Origin: Cyprinodon diabolis
Taxonomy: Eukaryota > Chordata > Actinopteri > Cyprinodontiformes > Cyprinodontidae
Reading direction: 5' to 3'
Length of the DNA: 64,000 nt
Assembly: GCA_030533445.1 (NCBI GenBank)
Contig: CM060065.1
Span: forward strand, 6,927,474-6,991,473
Shown: positions 24,101 to 30,409 of the stretch, piece after piece
Layout: each line of letters begins with the position of its first letter
Numbering within the stretch: position 1 is the stretch's first letter
Position numbers and translations under genes: made by a program
The notes under the pieces: generated by a model
The model's database searches: none
What the model saw: only the letters and a program-made list of their open reading frames with translations
Told to the model about the DNA's origin: nothing

Positions 24101-27100
24101 TAATAATTTCCACTCAGTATTCGAATATGATAGAAATTCTGCTTAATGTATCAGCAGTATTTAAATTAGTTTAATTTAAAGTACAAAGGTGGAAAAGATG
24201 AGCGATAATTAGGAAACGGGCAGAATCAGGCAGGTGATGAACAACTAAGGTGAAGCTATCAGGGCAGATCATCACAGCTGCATGTCAGAAGCAATGTTTT
24301 CCTCAGTATTTGATCTGATCAGGACAGTTCCTCTGTCAGGGTATACAGCTATCATCTTCATTCTGCACATGGCAAAGATTTGAGAATGGAATGAGAATGT
24401 CCTTGATCTAAGAGCGAAGGGTAATGTCTCCTTGTTTATAAACATCTATGATGTAATTGTTAGGTTCAAAAATGTAGGTTCATAAAAGAGAAACCGAGTC
24501 CACACAGAAGAGGGGTTTTTTTTAACGGCTTCTGCAGAAGGAGAGGGCTACATTCAGCTACGTCTGCTCTCTGACGGGCTCCATATCAGTAATGATATGG
24601 CAGACTGGAGTTGTATAAAACGCTTCTTTAACTGTGTTCTTGGTCCACTTCAATGAGAAGCAAACCCGGTTTTAAGCGCGACCTTCATTTTCTGTTGACA
24701 TGTCCCATGGTTACTTAATACTAGGGCTGAAACAATTATTTGGATTAATTGTGATTAATCAATTATTAAAACTAATTTAGTAATCTATTAATCACTAAGA
24801 AAAAATTTTTTCTCTTATTTTAAATGTAAATGTTCTTGTTTCAATGGCAAAGTGTCTCACTTCCCTCCTCAATTTAATAAGAAAACGAAATTTAGATTTC
24901 AATTTTTTTTGCAGTTTTCATGTTAATCAGGAACAACCTTTCTGATTCCTTTCCAGGTTTCTAAGGAACTAAGGGACTTCTATGACAACGTCTATAACGA
25001 GGCCACCACTAAAACCTTTGATACGGAAAACAAAAAGGCTCCTGTTTCACAAGTTCTGAAGGTCTTCCATGAGACGGTAGGATCTACCATCAAGTCGCTG
25101 CTTTTGACGTCTGGTGATGGGGAAACCTTTTAACTGTGTGAAGCTTTTATGTTTCAGCTCCAGTGCTGCGGTAAGGACACGGCCACCTCTTTCTTCTCCG
25201 TGATAACATCTAAAGTCGGCTTTCAGGACGTCTGTAAAACCGAATGGACGGGAGTTGTAAGTGTTGTTTCCCTATTCAGCACTTCCTTCTTCTAGCTTGG
25301 TGAAAAGCAGCAATTCTGTAGGAGTTCTAGAAAGAAATCCAGTGTTATGCTACGTTCAGACCACAAGCGGCAGAAGCAGCGAAAACGCACGTCCTGCTTC
25401 ATTTTTTATGCTTGTACTACTTTAGTTCTGATGCCCTGCAAAAAGTAGGTCTGATGCGCGTTGGGCGGAGCTACCCTATCCTTAGCTATATTGCTGTGAT
25501 CAGTGGGTAAGAAGTAGTTTAAATATGTTTTTAAGTGAGAAAGTCCACCTGAAAACTTCCATCCAGATTACGAACCAGCCTTCAAATATTATTTTATTGT
25601 CGGAGCCGCTCAGAAATCTCCTTGAACCCCAGTCGCCCTCAGCAGATGGCCGCTCACACTGAGCTTGATTCTGCTGGAGGTTTCTTCCTGTTAAAAGGGA
25701 GTTTTTCCTCTCCACTGTCACTACAAGCATTCTTAGTGTGAGGGATTGCCTTTGAGTCAATGAGTCGATGCAATCAACTGGTTTTCCTAAAGCCTGGCGT
25801 ACACTGTGCGATTTTTTTGATTCGTTGCTGGCACCGGCTGCTCACACTGTATGACTAACCGCAGGGTTTAGTCTCGGCTCACCATTTATGTTTGGCCCGA
25901 CGCTCTGATAACTAATAACCACGTCGGACTCAGCTCTGTAGCTCTCTATCCTGAAGCCAAACCAGTAGAAGAGGAATATTAAGCTCACTGTAGTGACCCG
26001 CGCTGCCTTGGCAATTTGCAATTTTGTGCTGAGGGTCCTAGAAAGACAGGGAGACGTATTTGGAAAAAGGACGTGGCTGAGCAGGCGTGGCTCCTGTAGT
26101 CTGTCAATTTTTCAGACGGAGCTGTATTTCACTAATTGCATCCCTGCCACGCTGCTGTATTTACATCTGAGAGAAAGAATGAAAAGAAGAATCCTTTTTT
26201 GCGCCCTGAGCGATTTGTCCACGACGGTCGGGAGAAAATCAAACATGTTTGGTTTTCTCCCAAAAATCGCACAATGTACGCCGGGCTTTAGATAGAAAAC
26301 TTTGAATCAATCTGACTGTATGATCTGGTGAACTGTAAAGTGCCTTGAGATGACATGTGTTGCGAATTGGCGCTATAGAAATAAACTGAATTGAATTGAA
26401 CGGTAGCATCTGGCCCAGTAGCCTCTTTGCGGTTTTCCGTTACTGTTAGCGGTGGCTGGAAGTTGTTTTCCACATACGTAATCCAAACTGAAGGCACCAG
26501 AATAATAAAATCTAACATAATTTGCCGACAGGTTTCAACATTTTAAGTTAACTTAGACGTTAATAAACTGTTTCAGAGGAGTGATCATAGCTCTCTGCAT
26601 CAGCAGTGCTGTGTCTGTCTCCCTGCCAGCTCCCAGATCAGCTTCTCTGATTGGTTGATGCGGCGCATCGAGCAGCTAAAGTTACATTTTTCCAACTCCA
26701 GCAGCTGCTGCTTTTGAAGGTCAGGTCAGTTTCTCAGAAGCTCATGAGGCGCTGCTCCTGCTGTTCAGACGCGCTGCAGGACCTTTTGCTGCACCTTGAT
26801 GGCCTGGCTGAATAGGCGAGGTCTTCTGCTCTCCTGTAAAGGGGTTGGGCTTGTGATAAAAGCGGGAAGGAATCAACTCAATTGCTGCACTGTCAGTTTT
26901 TGAGAGCTGAAATCTGGGTCCACCCCTTCTGTTTAAGGCTGGTTTGTCTTTCTTAACATAGATGGCCTCCTTCACGCCCCTCTATGTCAAAAATAGATGG
27001 TTTGAGAGGAGGCTGCAGTGTGAACATAGCCCTAGTCATCCAGGTCATAGTCATTCCAAAAAGTTAAAGTGAAAAAAACCGGAGGATCGCTCCGCCCTTT

Positions 27101-30100
27101 TCTCTCTATCCCTGCCTTGTAACTCTTAACCAGAAACCATGTTTTACTGCCTTTAATAACATTTAAAGAGGCTAATTTAGGCTGAGTCTAATTCTAACTT
27201 CTGTTACTTGTTTTCTTTTGCAGAGCTGCCACCAAAAAATTAATGAACTCTTCTCGGAAAAGATTTACCTGGTGGGAATCGTTGCGCTGGTGGTTGCTGT
27301 CATTATGGTAAGAGCATGAAGACAGACGCAGAGAAGAACTCGCATTTTTCAGTTACTGAAAGCCTTAAAGAATAAAACAGAGTTCATCTACTGGAGACAT
27401 AGATGGCATCATCTTCAGACAACATTATTCCAATTTTTATTTTTTCAATAGTGACACTTAAAAGCTTTGGAAAACAGTTGAAACCTGCTGCTGCTTTTAG
27501 ATGCAACCTGTTCGATGTCTTGATGATTTAAAGTCCTGCTCAAAGCTTCCCGGGCATCTTTGGTTCCCTGTGAAGCTTAAAGGAATAGTATACCCAAAAC
27601 ATGATTAGCCTTCATTTTCTACTCACCCCATGCTGAACAACACTCTGGAGTACTTTTTTGATATCTCAAATGCATCTGGAGATCTGGGAGGCTTCTTACT
27701 GTCTGCTGACACTCAAATGATGGAGGTCTATGGCGCCCGAGGCAGAAAGGTCCATAAAAGTCCACAAAAAACGTGTCAATATTCCTCCATACTGCTCGTC
27801 CAATGTATTACAAGTGTCCTTAGTGGGTAGCGTCCATAATTTACTCGAAACGAAGTCATTTAGAATGTTTTTAGAGCATAAACAGTAGTGTATAGGATTT
27901 CCTAAAAGCGCGTTCACGAGTCTACGGAAACCGCGGCAGACCAAACCAGCATGGGGGTGAGTAGAAAATGAAGGCTAATCATGTTTTGGGTGTACTATTC
28001 CTTTAACCCTTTATAGGGAAAGTTCCCATTTTTGATCCCAAGCATACCCCTTACAAATGGAGTCCCCCCCCCCCCCCCCCCCTTTCCCTTACTGAAGTCT
28101 AGAAGAACAAGATCTATATCCAGCAATTCAGCAAAAGTACTGCTACATGGCTGTAAATCTTAAAAAAAGTTAAGAAAAAAAGGTAGAAAGCTAATTGAAC
28201 AGTTAAAAACTAAAGTTACACTGGAAAAACTATCTAGAAATAAGTACACATTTCTTAAATTAAGTGTATTTATCCTTAATTTGAGTAGGAAAAAGAGATA
28301 ATTTGCCTATGGAATGAGTATTTTTACTCTTAAAATAAGATAATTAGATAATATGCACTTCAAATAAGACAATGCAATTGTGTTTTCTTATTTTAAATGA
28401 TAATTATCTTGTTCCGTTGGCAAAATTTCTCTTTCATATCCTCAATCCAAGAACAAATGCACTTATTTTAGGGAGAAATTACTTATCTAGATTTTGATTT
28501 TTTCCAGTGTGAAAAGTTAATAAGCCTAGTTAACAATTATACTTAGGTTTATAAACTAAAAAATGTAAGTGCCATTGTCAGCATTAATGCATCTAAGGTT
28601 ATGTTGGACCCAAAAAAAAAGAAAAATGTTTCTTTCACTCTTAGTGTTTTAAATGAATTTCTTATAGAAGCACTTTTGATTTTTTTTTCTTAACCCTTTA
28701 AAGCCCGATCCAAGAATAAAACAAAACAGAAAATTATTTTTTTTTGGTTTGAAGTCGTTATATGGCCTTTTAACAAAATATGTAAAAAGAAAAAAACAGA
28801 AATACATTTTTGATATTAATAATTTATTACTATGCGATAAGTCAAGATTATTTTTGTGTAGTCTTCTGCCCTCTGTTATCAGGTATATCTGATTGTGTAC
28901 AATAGGATTTTGAGCAAAGTTTTTACCATTAAATTATGCAAAAGGTGTCAGACGCAAAACATTTCAGAAACCGTATGTATCAAATATGATACATTTGGCA
29001 TTATAGGGTTAACATATTTGGCCAAGTTGGTGTTTCTTGTTATTACATTGTTAATAATGTTTGCCATCAAAATATCTAGATTATTTGAATGTTACATAGG
29101 TAATAACGTCTCGTCCTTGATTCCAATAACACTATTGGCTTCAAATTTGGCTTTTGATCATCAAAGTATTTCACTGAGTGCCCTATATGGGTTAGCCGTG
29201 CTTACACTGTACGATTTTTTTTTGTGAGCTGTGAACTATTAAAGTCTACGGTTTCGTCATACAGTTTGAGCTATAGCTGCCTGCAACGATTGAAAATATC
29301 GTACAGTGTACGCCCAGCTTTAGGGGAAAAAGTCGATCAATCCTCTGTGGACTCAGTGTTGGAAGTTATTTTAAATTAAATTTAGCAGGAAGGAACTGAA
29401 AGAACATTGCTTTAACCTTAATATAACCTTAATATCCAACTCATTTTGGGAAATTCTCGCCTGTTTTGCATACCCAAATGGAAAAGCAAATAACCAGATT
29501 TTAAGCCAAAATTACGCGTGATACGTTATTTGAAAGCAAACACCCTCTAGTTTCTGAATATAGACATGAAAATTGGGTGAGTAGAACACAGACCAAGCTG
29601 CATCAAGCCCAAGCTGTGTCAGTTATTTCTATAGCGCAGATTTCACAACTCATGCCATCTCAAGGCACTTTAGAATTCACCACATCATCCAGTCAAACTG
29701 ATTTAAAGTTTTCTATCTAAGGAAAACCAGTTGATTGCATCGACTCATTGACTTGAATGCAATCCCTCACACTAAGCATGTTGGTAGCGACAGTGGAGAG
29801 GAAAAACTCCCTTTGAACAGGAAGAAACCTCCAGCAGAACCAGGCTCAGTGTGAGCGGCCATCTGCTGAGGCTGACTGGGGTTCAAGGAGACAGAAGCAG
29901 ACATAGAAAAAGAAGCAGAGATAGAAAAGGCAACTGTAAAAAATGTTTGCATTTTTCTGCATTTTCTTCTCCATGCTGCTTTTCCCCTGAAGTATTCGGG
30001 TAGGAATGATCATTTTGACCATAGTGTTTGCGTCCAACACTCTAGGGGGCAGTGTTGGACACAAACAAAGGAGCTTACAACACCAAACTGCATGTAGAGG

Positions 30101-30409
30101 TAGAAAACGCAGCTTCCAATATTTTTAAAGCTTCTTCGCAGCCAGAAAACTGCTTGTTTTTGCATCCAAATGCTACACATGTAGGCATTTTTACTGCGTG
30201 TCTCTGTGGGGGTGGGGAGTACCAACATGAAGGACGATGGCTTCACTTTTTTCAGGCAATCAGCAATCCAGTGAATAAATAGAGATCAGTGGGACCCACG
30301 CTCCCTGCTTGTCTCTTAACATTCTCCTGTTTGTCTCTCCCTGCAGATCTTTGAGATGATCTTCAGCATGGTGTTGTGCTGCGGGATCCGCAACAGCCCC
30401 GTGTATTAG
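56..30409 (+). CDS. cd81: CD81 tetraspanin gene, exons 2-8 (5' partial)
   Basis: Joined exons 56-170, 22769-22866, 22954-23028, 24957-25076, 25158-25256, 27224-27307 and 30347-30409 give about 217 residues. Each acceptor ends in AG and each donor begins with GT, and codon phases agree across all junctions. The product is a four-pass membrane scaffold of tetraspanin-enriched microdomains. Family hallmarks seen: [14 protein letters not shown] after TM2, FACEV in TM3, CCG opening the cysteine part of the large extracellular loop with two further loop cysteines (DVC and SCHQK), and C-terminal [13 protein letters not shown]. These fit CD81 better than CD9, where the corresponding segments differ (for example CCGAVQESQC). 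The first coding exon (N-terminus and most of TM1, about 22 residues in the family) is upstream of the window. Whether this is cd81a or cd81b cannot be decided here. Confidence 0.95.
248..733 (+). pseudogene. Dispersed repeat with degenerate THAP-domain remnant, copy 1
   Basis: Starts near GGAAAAGTCAGTTCAGCAAG and shares long stretches with 62400-62890. The part from about 532 encodes a C-x4-C start ([12 protein letters not shown]), a degraded phenylalanine-rich strand and an [11 protein letters not shown] segment, the order seen in THAP zinc-binding domains. The frame is broken by indels. Likely a relic of a THAP-type (P-element-like) transposon or its MITE; the family is inferred. An L2 tail begins just after it. 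Confidence 0.5.
734..958 (+). mobile_element. L2-type LINE 3' tail fragment
   Basis: Carries the shared tail blocks GGTTCTGCTGGAGGTTTCTT, CTCCACTGTCGCTACAAGCA and GCGCTATAGAAA, and ends in the GAATTGAAT-type terminal repeat. It matches the 3' end of the LINE at 3048-7790 in reverse orientation. Strongly 5'-truncated. Confidence 0.85.
959..3047. other. cd81 intron 2 sequence without recognisable gene
   Basis: No coding exon, RNA gene or classifiable transposon seen. AT-rich low-complexity patches occur (poly-T near 2420 and 2620; C-rich runs near 2060 and 2110). The short open frames lack family features. Confidence 0.6.
3780..6314 (-). pseudogene. LINE ORF2: endonuclease end and reverse transcriptase, catalytically mutated
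   Basis: 844 residues opening at a non-ATG codon (the frame continues further upstream). Residues about 30-110 carry the remaining endonuclease motifs: [11 protein letters not shown] and LSDHF. Reverse transcriptase blocks follow in order: [64 protein letters not shown]. The catalytic box reads FYAYDTQLY at residues about 565-573 instead of FYADD; the codon at 4614-4616 (complement) is TAT where GAT is expected. The C-terminal region ([28 protein letters not shown]) is intact to the stop. Without the second aspartate the enzyme should be dead. Confidence 0.85.
6371..6841 (-). pseudogene. LINE ORF2, N-terminal endonuclease part (frameshifted)
   Basis: Contains [20 protein letters not shown] and LFCLTETWL, the N-terminal blocks of an APE-type endonuclease including the metal-binding glutamate region (TETW). 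The frame ends at 6371; the continuing endonuclease sequence is in another minus-strand frame, so one or more indels near 6400-6430 separate it from the rest of ORF2. Confidence 0.75.
7085..7708 (-). CDS. LINE ORF1 with SGNH/esterase-like domain
   Basis: 207 residues. The N-terminus is serine/proline-rich with a CSLCQMF...MCNKCSIF cysteine pair set and a short heptad-like stretch ([16 protein letters not shown]), which could be a coiled coil. The C-terminal half has [12 protein letters not shown] (block I of SGNH hydrolases, GDS replaced by GTS) and IHAGGNDTR (block III, G-x-N-D). Esterase ORF1 proteins of this layout are known in CR1/L2 LINEs. The C-terminal histidine block is not in this frame, so the protein is probably truncated. 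Part of the TE, not a host gene. Confidence 0.75.
   Translation of the reverse strand: MASLSPSLDSFPTLPSSSPLSCSLCQMFSYSSASFSDNGMCNKCSIFVALEARVSELESRLQAVEHPGVKVGPPRSCPPKVPEQPGDWVTVRRKRSRGSLPSGHHQPVHVSNRFSPLSDTPTEKPTLVIGTSIVRNVALETPGTIVKCLPGARTGDIKSYLKLLAKDKVKYSKIVIHAGGNDTRLRRSEVTKISVASVCKFAKTMSD
7791..10035. other. cd81 intron 2, mixed repeats, no gene seen
   Basis: About 8400-8790 has repeated GGTATCGGTAT-type words and resembles a degenerate fish DNA-transposon repeat (8405-8470 and 8698-8790). The remainder shows no coding frame with family features and no RNA gene. Confidence 0.5.
8400..8795. repeat. GGTATCGGTAT-containing dispersed repeat (possible MITE)
   Basis: Begins GTGTTGTACGGATACCAATA and ends with GGTATCGGTATTGGCCGATA then GGCATCGGTGCA, an AT/GATAC-rich pattern common to fish non-autonomous DNA transposons. 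Exact ends and class not determined. Confidence 0.4.
10036..12358 (+). repeat. Minisatellite of 25-28-base units, CCAAT-box type
   Basis: About 2.3 kb of head-to-tail units, each a variant of CCTCTGATTGGCCAGTGYGC plus a short variable linker (GTGT, GAGTGT, AAGTGTG). At about 26 bases per unit the length implies roughly 85-90 units. Almost every unit keeps CTGATTGG(C/T), close to the NF-Y consensus (inverted CCAAT box). Long open frames on both strands (up to 799 codons) come from the repeat lacking stops and are not proteins. There are no unique spacers, so this is not a CRISPR-like array. It lies in cd81 intron 2. Confidence 0.95.
10900..11530 (+). repeat. Higher-order 314-base duplication within the minisatellite
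   Basis: The unit series from about 10900 to 11213 recurs from about 11214, offset 314 bases, with the same order of linker variants (ACGCCGTGTCC, CGCCAAGTG, CGCCGAGTATC, GTGCCAAGTGTGC). This indicates a recent multi-unit duplication by unequal exchange or slippage. Confidence 0.8.
12359..13950. other. cd81 intron 2, no gene or classified repeat seen
   Basis: Short open frames only, none with recognisable domains. No RNA gene noticed. Confidence 0.5.
14674..16285 (-). mobile_element. Tc1-type transposon with 202-bp terminal inverted repeats
   Basis: Left repeat 14674-14875 and right repeat 16084-16285 are each 202 bases and nearly identical inverted copies, with TA target duplications at 14672-14673 and 16286-16287. 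Within each arm the word AAAATTAGAATAT appears near both outer and inner ends, as in IR/DR-type Tc1 elements such as Sleeping Beauty. It encloses one uninterrupted transposase frame on the minus strand. Total 1612 bases. Confidence 0.93.
14962..15966 (-). CDS. Tc1-family transposase, uninterrupted
   Basis: 334 residues from [20 protein letters not shown] to GGPTKY; the in-frame ATG at 15966 is preferred to the upstream one at 16002 because family members begin with MGK. The N-terminus has paired helix-turn-helix segments ([18 protein letters not shown]) and a basic GRKR-like stretch. The catalytic triad is present: [14 protein letters not shown] and DLNPIENLW, the last D and E separated by 34 residues (DD34E). 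No stop or frameshift. The product acts by cut-and-paste at TA sites. Activity is not shown by sequence alone. Confidence 0.92.
   Translation of the reverse strand: MGKTADLTVVQKTTIDTLHKEGKTQKVIAKEAGCSQSSVSKHINREAKGRKRCGRKKCTSKRDNRTLERIVKQNPFKNVGEIHKEWTAAGVSASRTTTHRRMKDMGFCCRIPCVKPLLNHRQRQKRLAWAKEKQDWTAGEWSKVMFSDESKFCISFGNQGPRVWRKRREALHPRCLKSSVKFPQSVMVWGAMSSAGVGPLCFLRSRVNAATYQEVLEHFMLPAADQLFGDADFIFQQDLAPAHSAKATSTWLKDHGIPVLNWPANSPDLNPIENLWGIVKKKMQYTRPNNSEELKATIRATWAIITPEQCHRLIDSMPRRIAAVIQAKGGPTKY
16385..17258. other. cd81 intron 2, no gene or classified repeat seen
   Basis: AT-rich unique-looking sequence without convincing coding or RNA features. Confidence 0.45.
17260..17869 (-). mobile_element. 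L2-type LINE tail, right part of a copy split by Tc1
   Basis: Matches the untranslated tail of the LINE at 3048-3780, same orientation, and runs up to the Tc1 insertion at 17870. It continues at 19122. Small internal deletions occur relative to the fuller copy. Confidence 0.85.
17872..19119 (+). mobile_element. Tc1-type transposon with short inverted repeats
   Basis: Ends are inverted copies of about 29 bases (CACTATATTGCCAAAAGTAT then TTGCTCACC), flanked by TA at 17870-17871 and 19120-19121. The element is 1248 bases with a single uninterrupted transposase frame. It sits inside an L2 tail, whose uninterrupted form (AGAGATAGCTCAGG) is seen in reverse at about 38970 and 46040. Confidence 0.94.
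18006..19037 (+). CDS. Tc1-family transposase, uninterrupted
   Basis: 343 residues starting [13 protein letters not shown] at 18006 (the frame is open back to 17892, but family proteins start near MGR/MGK). Helix-turn-helix DNA-binding segments: [19 protein letters not shown] and the second around [11 protein letters not shown], with a GRPRKL basic motif between. Catalytic residues: [15 protein letters not shown] and DLNPIEHLW, with a DD34E spacing. It ends GGPTSY at 19037. No disabling mutation seen. Confidence 0.93.
   Translation: MGRSQELSEFQRGTVIGCHLCNKSSREISSLLNIPQSTVSCIIRKWKCLGTTATQPRSGRPRKLTERGQRMLKRIVRRGRQLSAESITTDLQTSCGLQISSRTVRRELHGMGFHGRAAASKPYITKCNAKRRMRWCKARRHWTLEQWRRVLWSDESRFSIWQSDGRVWVWRLPGERYLSDCIVPSVKFGGGGIMVWGCFSGAGLGPLVPVKGTLNASAYQDILDNSMLPTLWEQFGAGPFLFQHDCAPVHKARSIKTWMTESGVDELDWPAQSPDLNPIEHLWDELERRLRARPSRPTSVCDLTNALLEEWSKIPINTLLNLVDSLPRRVEAVLAAKGGPTSY
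19122..19348 (-). mobile_element. L2-type LINE fragment, left part of the split copy
   Basis: Continues the L2 tail after the Tc1 and extends into the ORF2 C-terminal coding sequence (matching 3760-3990 of the fuller copy), ending at about 19348 where homology stops (5' truncation). Confidence 0.85.
19349..20267. other. cd81 intron 2, no gene or classified repeat seen
   Basis: No coding frame with domain content and no obvious TE ends. Confidence 0.45.
20268..21302. mobile_element. Non-autonomous DNA element with long imperfect inverted repeats
   Basis: The ends are inverted: GGTGTTCTGTCAGACCAGCA at 20268 and its complement ending at 21302. Further inside, ATCCCTTTAG, GCGTGTATCCCTTTAGT and GTATTAGGGCCAGGCTAGAG recur inverted in the same order. 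The left arm has an additional hairpin at 20388-20488 (TTTAGTCATGTACAAAAAAA and its complement). The core 20530-21150 is a loose array of TTATTCTCGTAAT-like words. No transposase coding seen; superfamily not assigned. Confidence 0.7.
21562..22065 (+). other. Probable dispersed element carrying a helicase fragment
   Basis: Starts around CTAGCCTCGTGAGACCATCC, contains a CCAAT box (CCAATCAGC, about 21630) and a truncated RecQ-like start. The right boundary near GGCGGAGTCAGGTTA (about 22060) is a guess. Confidence 0.4.
21702..21926 (+). pseudogene. RecQ-like helicase N-terminal fragment
   Basis: From ATG at 21702 (AACATGG) it reads [20 protein letters not shown], then [20 protein letters not shown] and [14 protein letters not shown]...AL...GKD followed by LLPTGFGKS is the motif 0 / Walker A arrangement of RecQ helicases. 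After GKSS the expected Q-P-L-block is lost and a stop follows at 21924. About 75 of the 500 or more residues of a full protein remain. Probably a transposon-carried or retrocopied piece rather than a host exon. Confidence 0.6.
22066..22768. other. End of cd81 intron 2, no gene seen
   Basis: No classified repeat. A TCTGTCTGTCTGTC polypyrimidine tract (22749-22766) precedes the exon 3 acceptor. Confidence 0.5.
22769..22866 (+). CDS. cd81: cd81 exon 3: TM2 and intracellular loop
   Basis: The acceptor is CTGTCCAG at 22761-22768 and the donor is GTGAGT at 22867. The exon takes one base from exon 2 and encodes [20 protein letters not shown], then [13 protein letters not shown]. It contains the conserved juxtamembrane cysteines of tetraspanins, which are palmitoylation candidates. 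It ends in phase 0. Confidence 0.96.
22954..23028 (+). CDS. cd81: cd81 exon 4: TM3
   Basis: The acceptor is CTGCTGCAG ending at 22953 and the donor is GTAAGT at 23029. The exon has 25 codons, [20 protein letters not shown] then MNREA. This is TM3 with the charged glutamate in the helix typical of CD81, and the start of the large extracellular loop. The 87-base intron 3 is short. Confidence 0.96.
23211..23726. mobile_element. hAT-type MITE with perfect 8-bp target duplication
   Basis: The ends are CAGTGGCGGCTGG and its inverted complement CCAGCCGCCACTG. The flanks are GTGGGGCC at 23203-23210 and GTGGGGCC at 23727-23734, an exact 8-base duplication as made by hAT transposases. The 516-base interior is AT-rich without transposase coding. 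In cd81 intron 4. Confidence 0.9.
24720..24940. repeat. Degenerate AT-rich MITE-like repeats before cd81 exon 5
   Basis: TAGGGCTGAAACAATTATTT with AATTGTGATTAATCAATTAT resembles a common fish repeat. The next segment (CTTATTTTAAATG...CAATGGCAAAGTG) resembles the MITE at 28218-28510. It lies within 20-240 bases of an exon acceptor. Confidence 0.4.
24957..25076 (+). CDS. cd81: cd81 exon 5: large extracellular loop helices A and B
   Basis: The acceptor is CCTTTCCAG ending at 24956 and the donor is GTAGGA at 25077. The exon has 40 codons, starting [17 protein letters not shown] and ending VLKVFHET. This matches the constant helical stalk of the tetraspanin large loop, just before the CCG motif. 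The middle of the exon ([12 protein letters not shown]) is the divergent part. Confidence 0.94.
25158..25256 (+). CDS. cd81: cd81 exon 6: large extracellular loop, CCG motif
   Basis: The acceptor is TATGTTTCAG ending at 25157 and the donor is GTAAGT at 25257. The exon has 33 codons, beginning [15 protein letters not shown] and ending KTEWTGV. CCG and the later DVC supply three of the four loop cysteines; the fourth is at the start of exon 7. This is the fast-evolving variable region of the loop, which in mammals carries partner-binding sites. Confidence 0.93.
25618..25787 (+). mobile_element. L2-type LINE tail, left part (split by MITE)
   Basis: Carries TTGAACCCCAGTCG, GGTTTCTTCCTGTTAAAAGG and GATGCAATCAACTGGTTTTC, up to 25787. 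The copy continues at 26291 with the normal next bases GATAGAAAACTTTGAATC. Confidence 0.85.
25791..26287. mobile_element. MITE inserted in L2 tail (TTA/TAA-flanked)
   Basis: Ends AGCCTGGCGTACACTGTGCG and its near inverted complement CGCACAATGTACGCCGGGCT, bounded by TAA (25788-25790) and TTA (26288-26290). The undisturbed L2 tail reads TTTTCCTTAGATAG at this point. Related ends occur at 29195-29319. PIF/Harbinger-like by target size; this class is inferred. Confidence 0.75.
26291..26400 (+). mobile_element. L2-type LINE tail, right part, with terminal GAATT repeats
   Basis: Continues GATAGAAAACTTTGAATCAA through TTGGCGCTATAGAAATAAAC to GAATTGAATTGAA at the 3' end. Confidence 0.85.
27224..27307 (+). 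CDS. cd81: cd81 exon 7: end of large loop and TM4
   Basis: The acceptor is TTTTGCAG ending at 27223 and the donor is GTAAGA at 27308. The exon has 28 codons, [20 protein letters not shown] then ALVVAVIM. The SCHQKI segment aligns with the CHQKIDDLFSGK region of vertebrate CD81, and the hydrophobic run is TM4. Confidence 0.96.
27581..28002. mobile_element. DNA-TTAA (Kolobok-like) MITE with about 55-bp inverted repeats
   Basis: Left arm AGGAATAGTATACCCAAAAC followed by ATGATTAGCCTTCATTTTCT; the right arm is the inverted copy ending CTATTCCT. It is flanked by TTAA at 27577-27580 and 28003-28006. Ends of the type TTAAAGGAATAGTTCACCC are widespread in fish and attributed to Kolobok-like elements. 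No transposase coding. Confidence 0.85.
28218..28510. mobile_element. hAT-type MITE (ACACTGGAAAAA ends)
   Basis: Ends ACACTGGAAAAA and TTTTTTCCAGTGT, with inner inverted TCTAGAAATAAGTA / TTACTTATCTAGA. Flanks CTAAAGTT and GAAAAGTT agree in 6 of 8 bases. The paralogue at about 37810 (AAGTAAAGTCAAAAAAGTTA) lacks it. Confidence 0.75.
28694..29008. mobile_element. piggyBac-like MITE with TTAA target duplication
   Basis: TTAA at 28690-28693, then CCCTTTAAAGCCCGATCC; it ends CATTATAGGG followed by TTAA at 29009-29012. The paralogous copy near 37985 reads TTTTTCTTAAAATATT with a single TTAA, the expected empty site. Confidence 0.8.
29195..29319. mobile_element. Short MITE with TTA target duplication
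   Basis: Left GCCGTGCTTACACTGTACGA and right inverted TCGTACAGTGTACGCCCAGC, between TTA at 29192-29194 and TTA at 29320-29322. The ends resemble those of the element at 25791-26287. Confidence 0.7.
29618..29940 (-). mobile_element. L2-type LINE tail fragment
   Basis: Reverse-oriented tail: TTTCTATAGCGC, CATGCCATCTCAAGGCACTT, GAGAGGAAAAACTCCCTTTG and TGGGGTTCAAGGAGACAGAA. 5'-truncated. In cd81 intron 7. Confidence 0.85.
30347..30409 (+). CDS. cd81: cd81 exon 8: C-terminal tail and stop
   Basis: The acceptor is TCCCTGCAG ending at 30346. The exon encodes [20 protein letters not shown] and then TAG (30407-30409). The short cytoplasmic tail with CCGIRNS-VY is nearly invariant in CD81. Confidence 0.97.
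   Translation: MFEMIFSMVLCCGIRNSPVY

Larger units (their letters stand above)
28007..29191. mobile_element. piggyBac-like MITE copy carrying further nested insertions
   Basis: Begins TTAA|CCCTTTATAGGG and ends CCCTATATGGG|TTA. It is colinear with the copy at 37599-38163 (shared CATACCCCTTACAAATGGAG and AGCCTAGTTAACAATTATA). It is longer because a hAT-type MITE (28218-28510) and a TTAA MITE (28694-29008) sit inside it. It includes a run of 19 C at 28064-28082. Confidence 0.75.
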
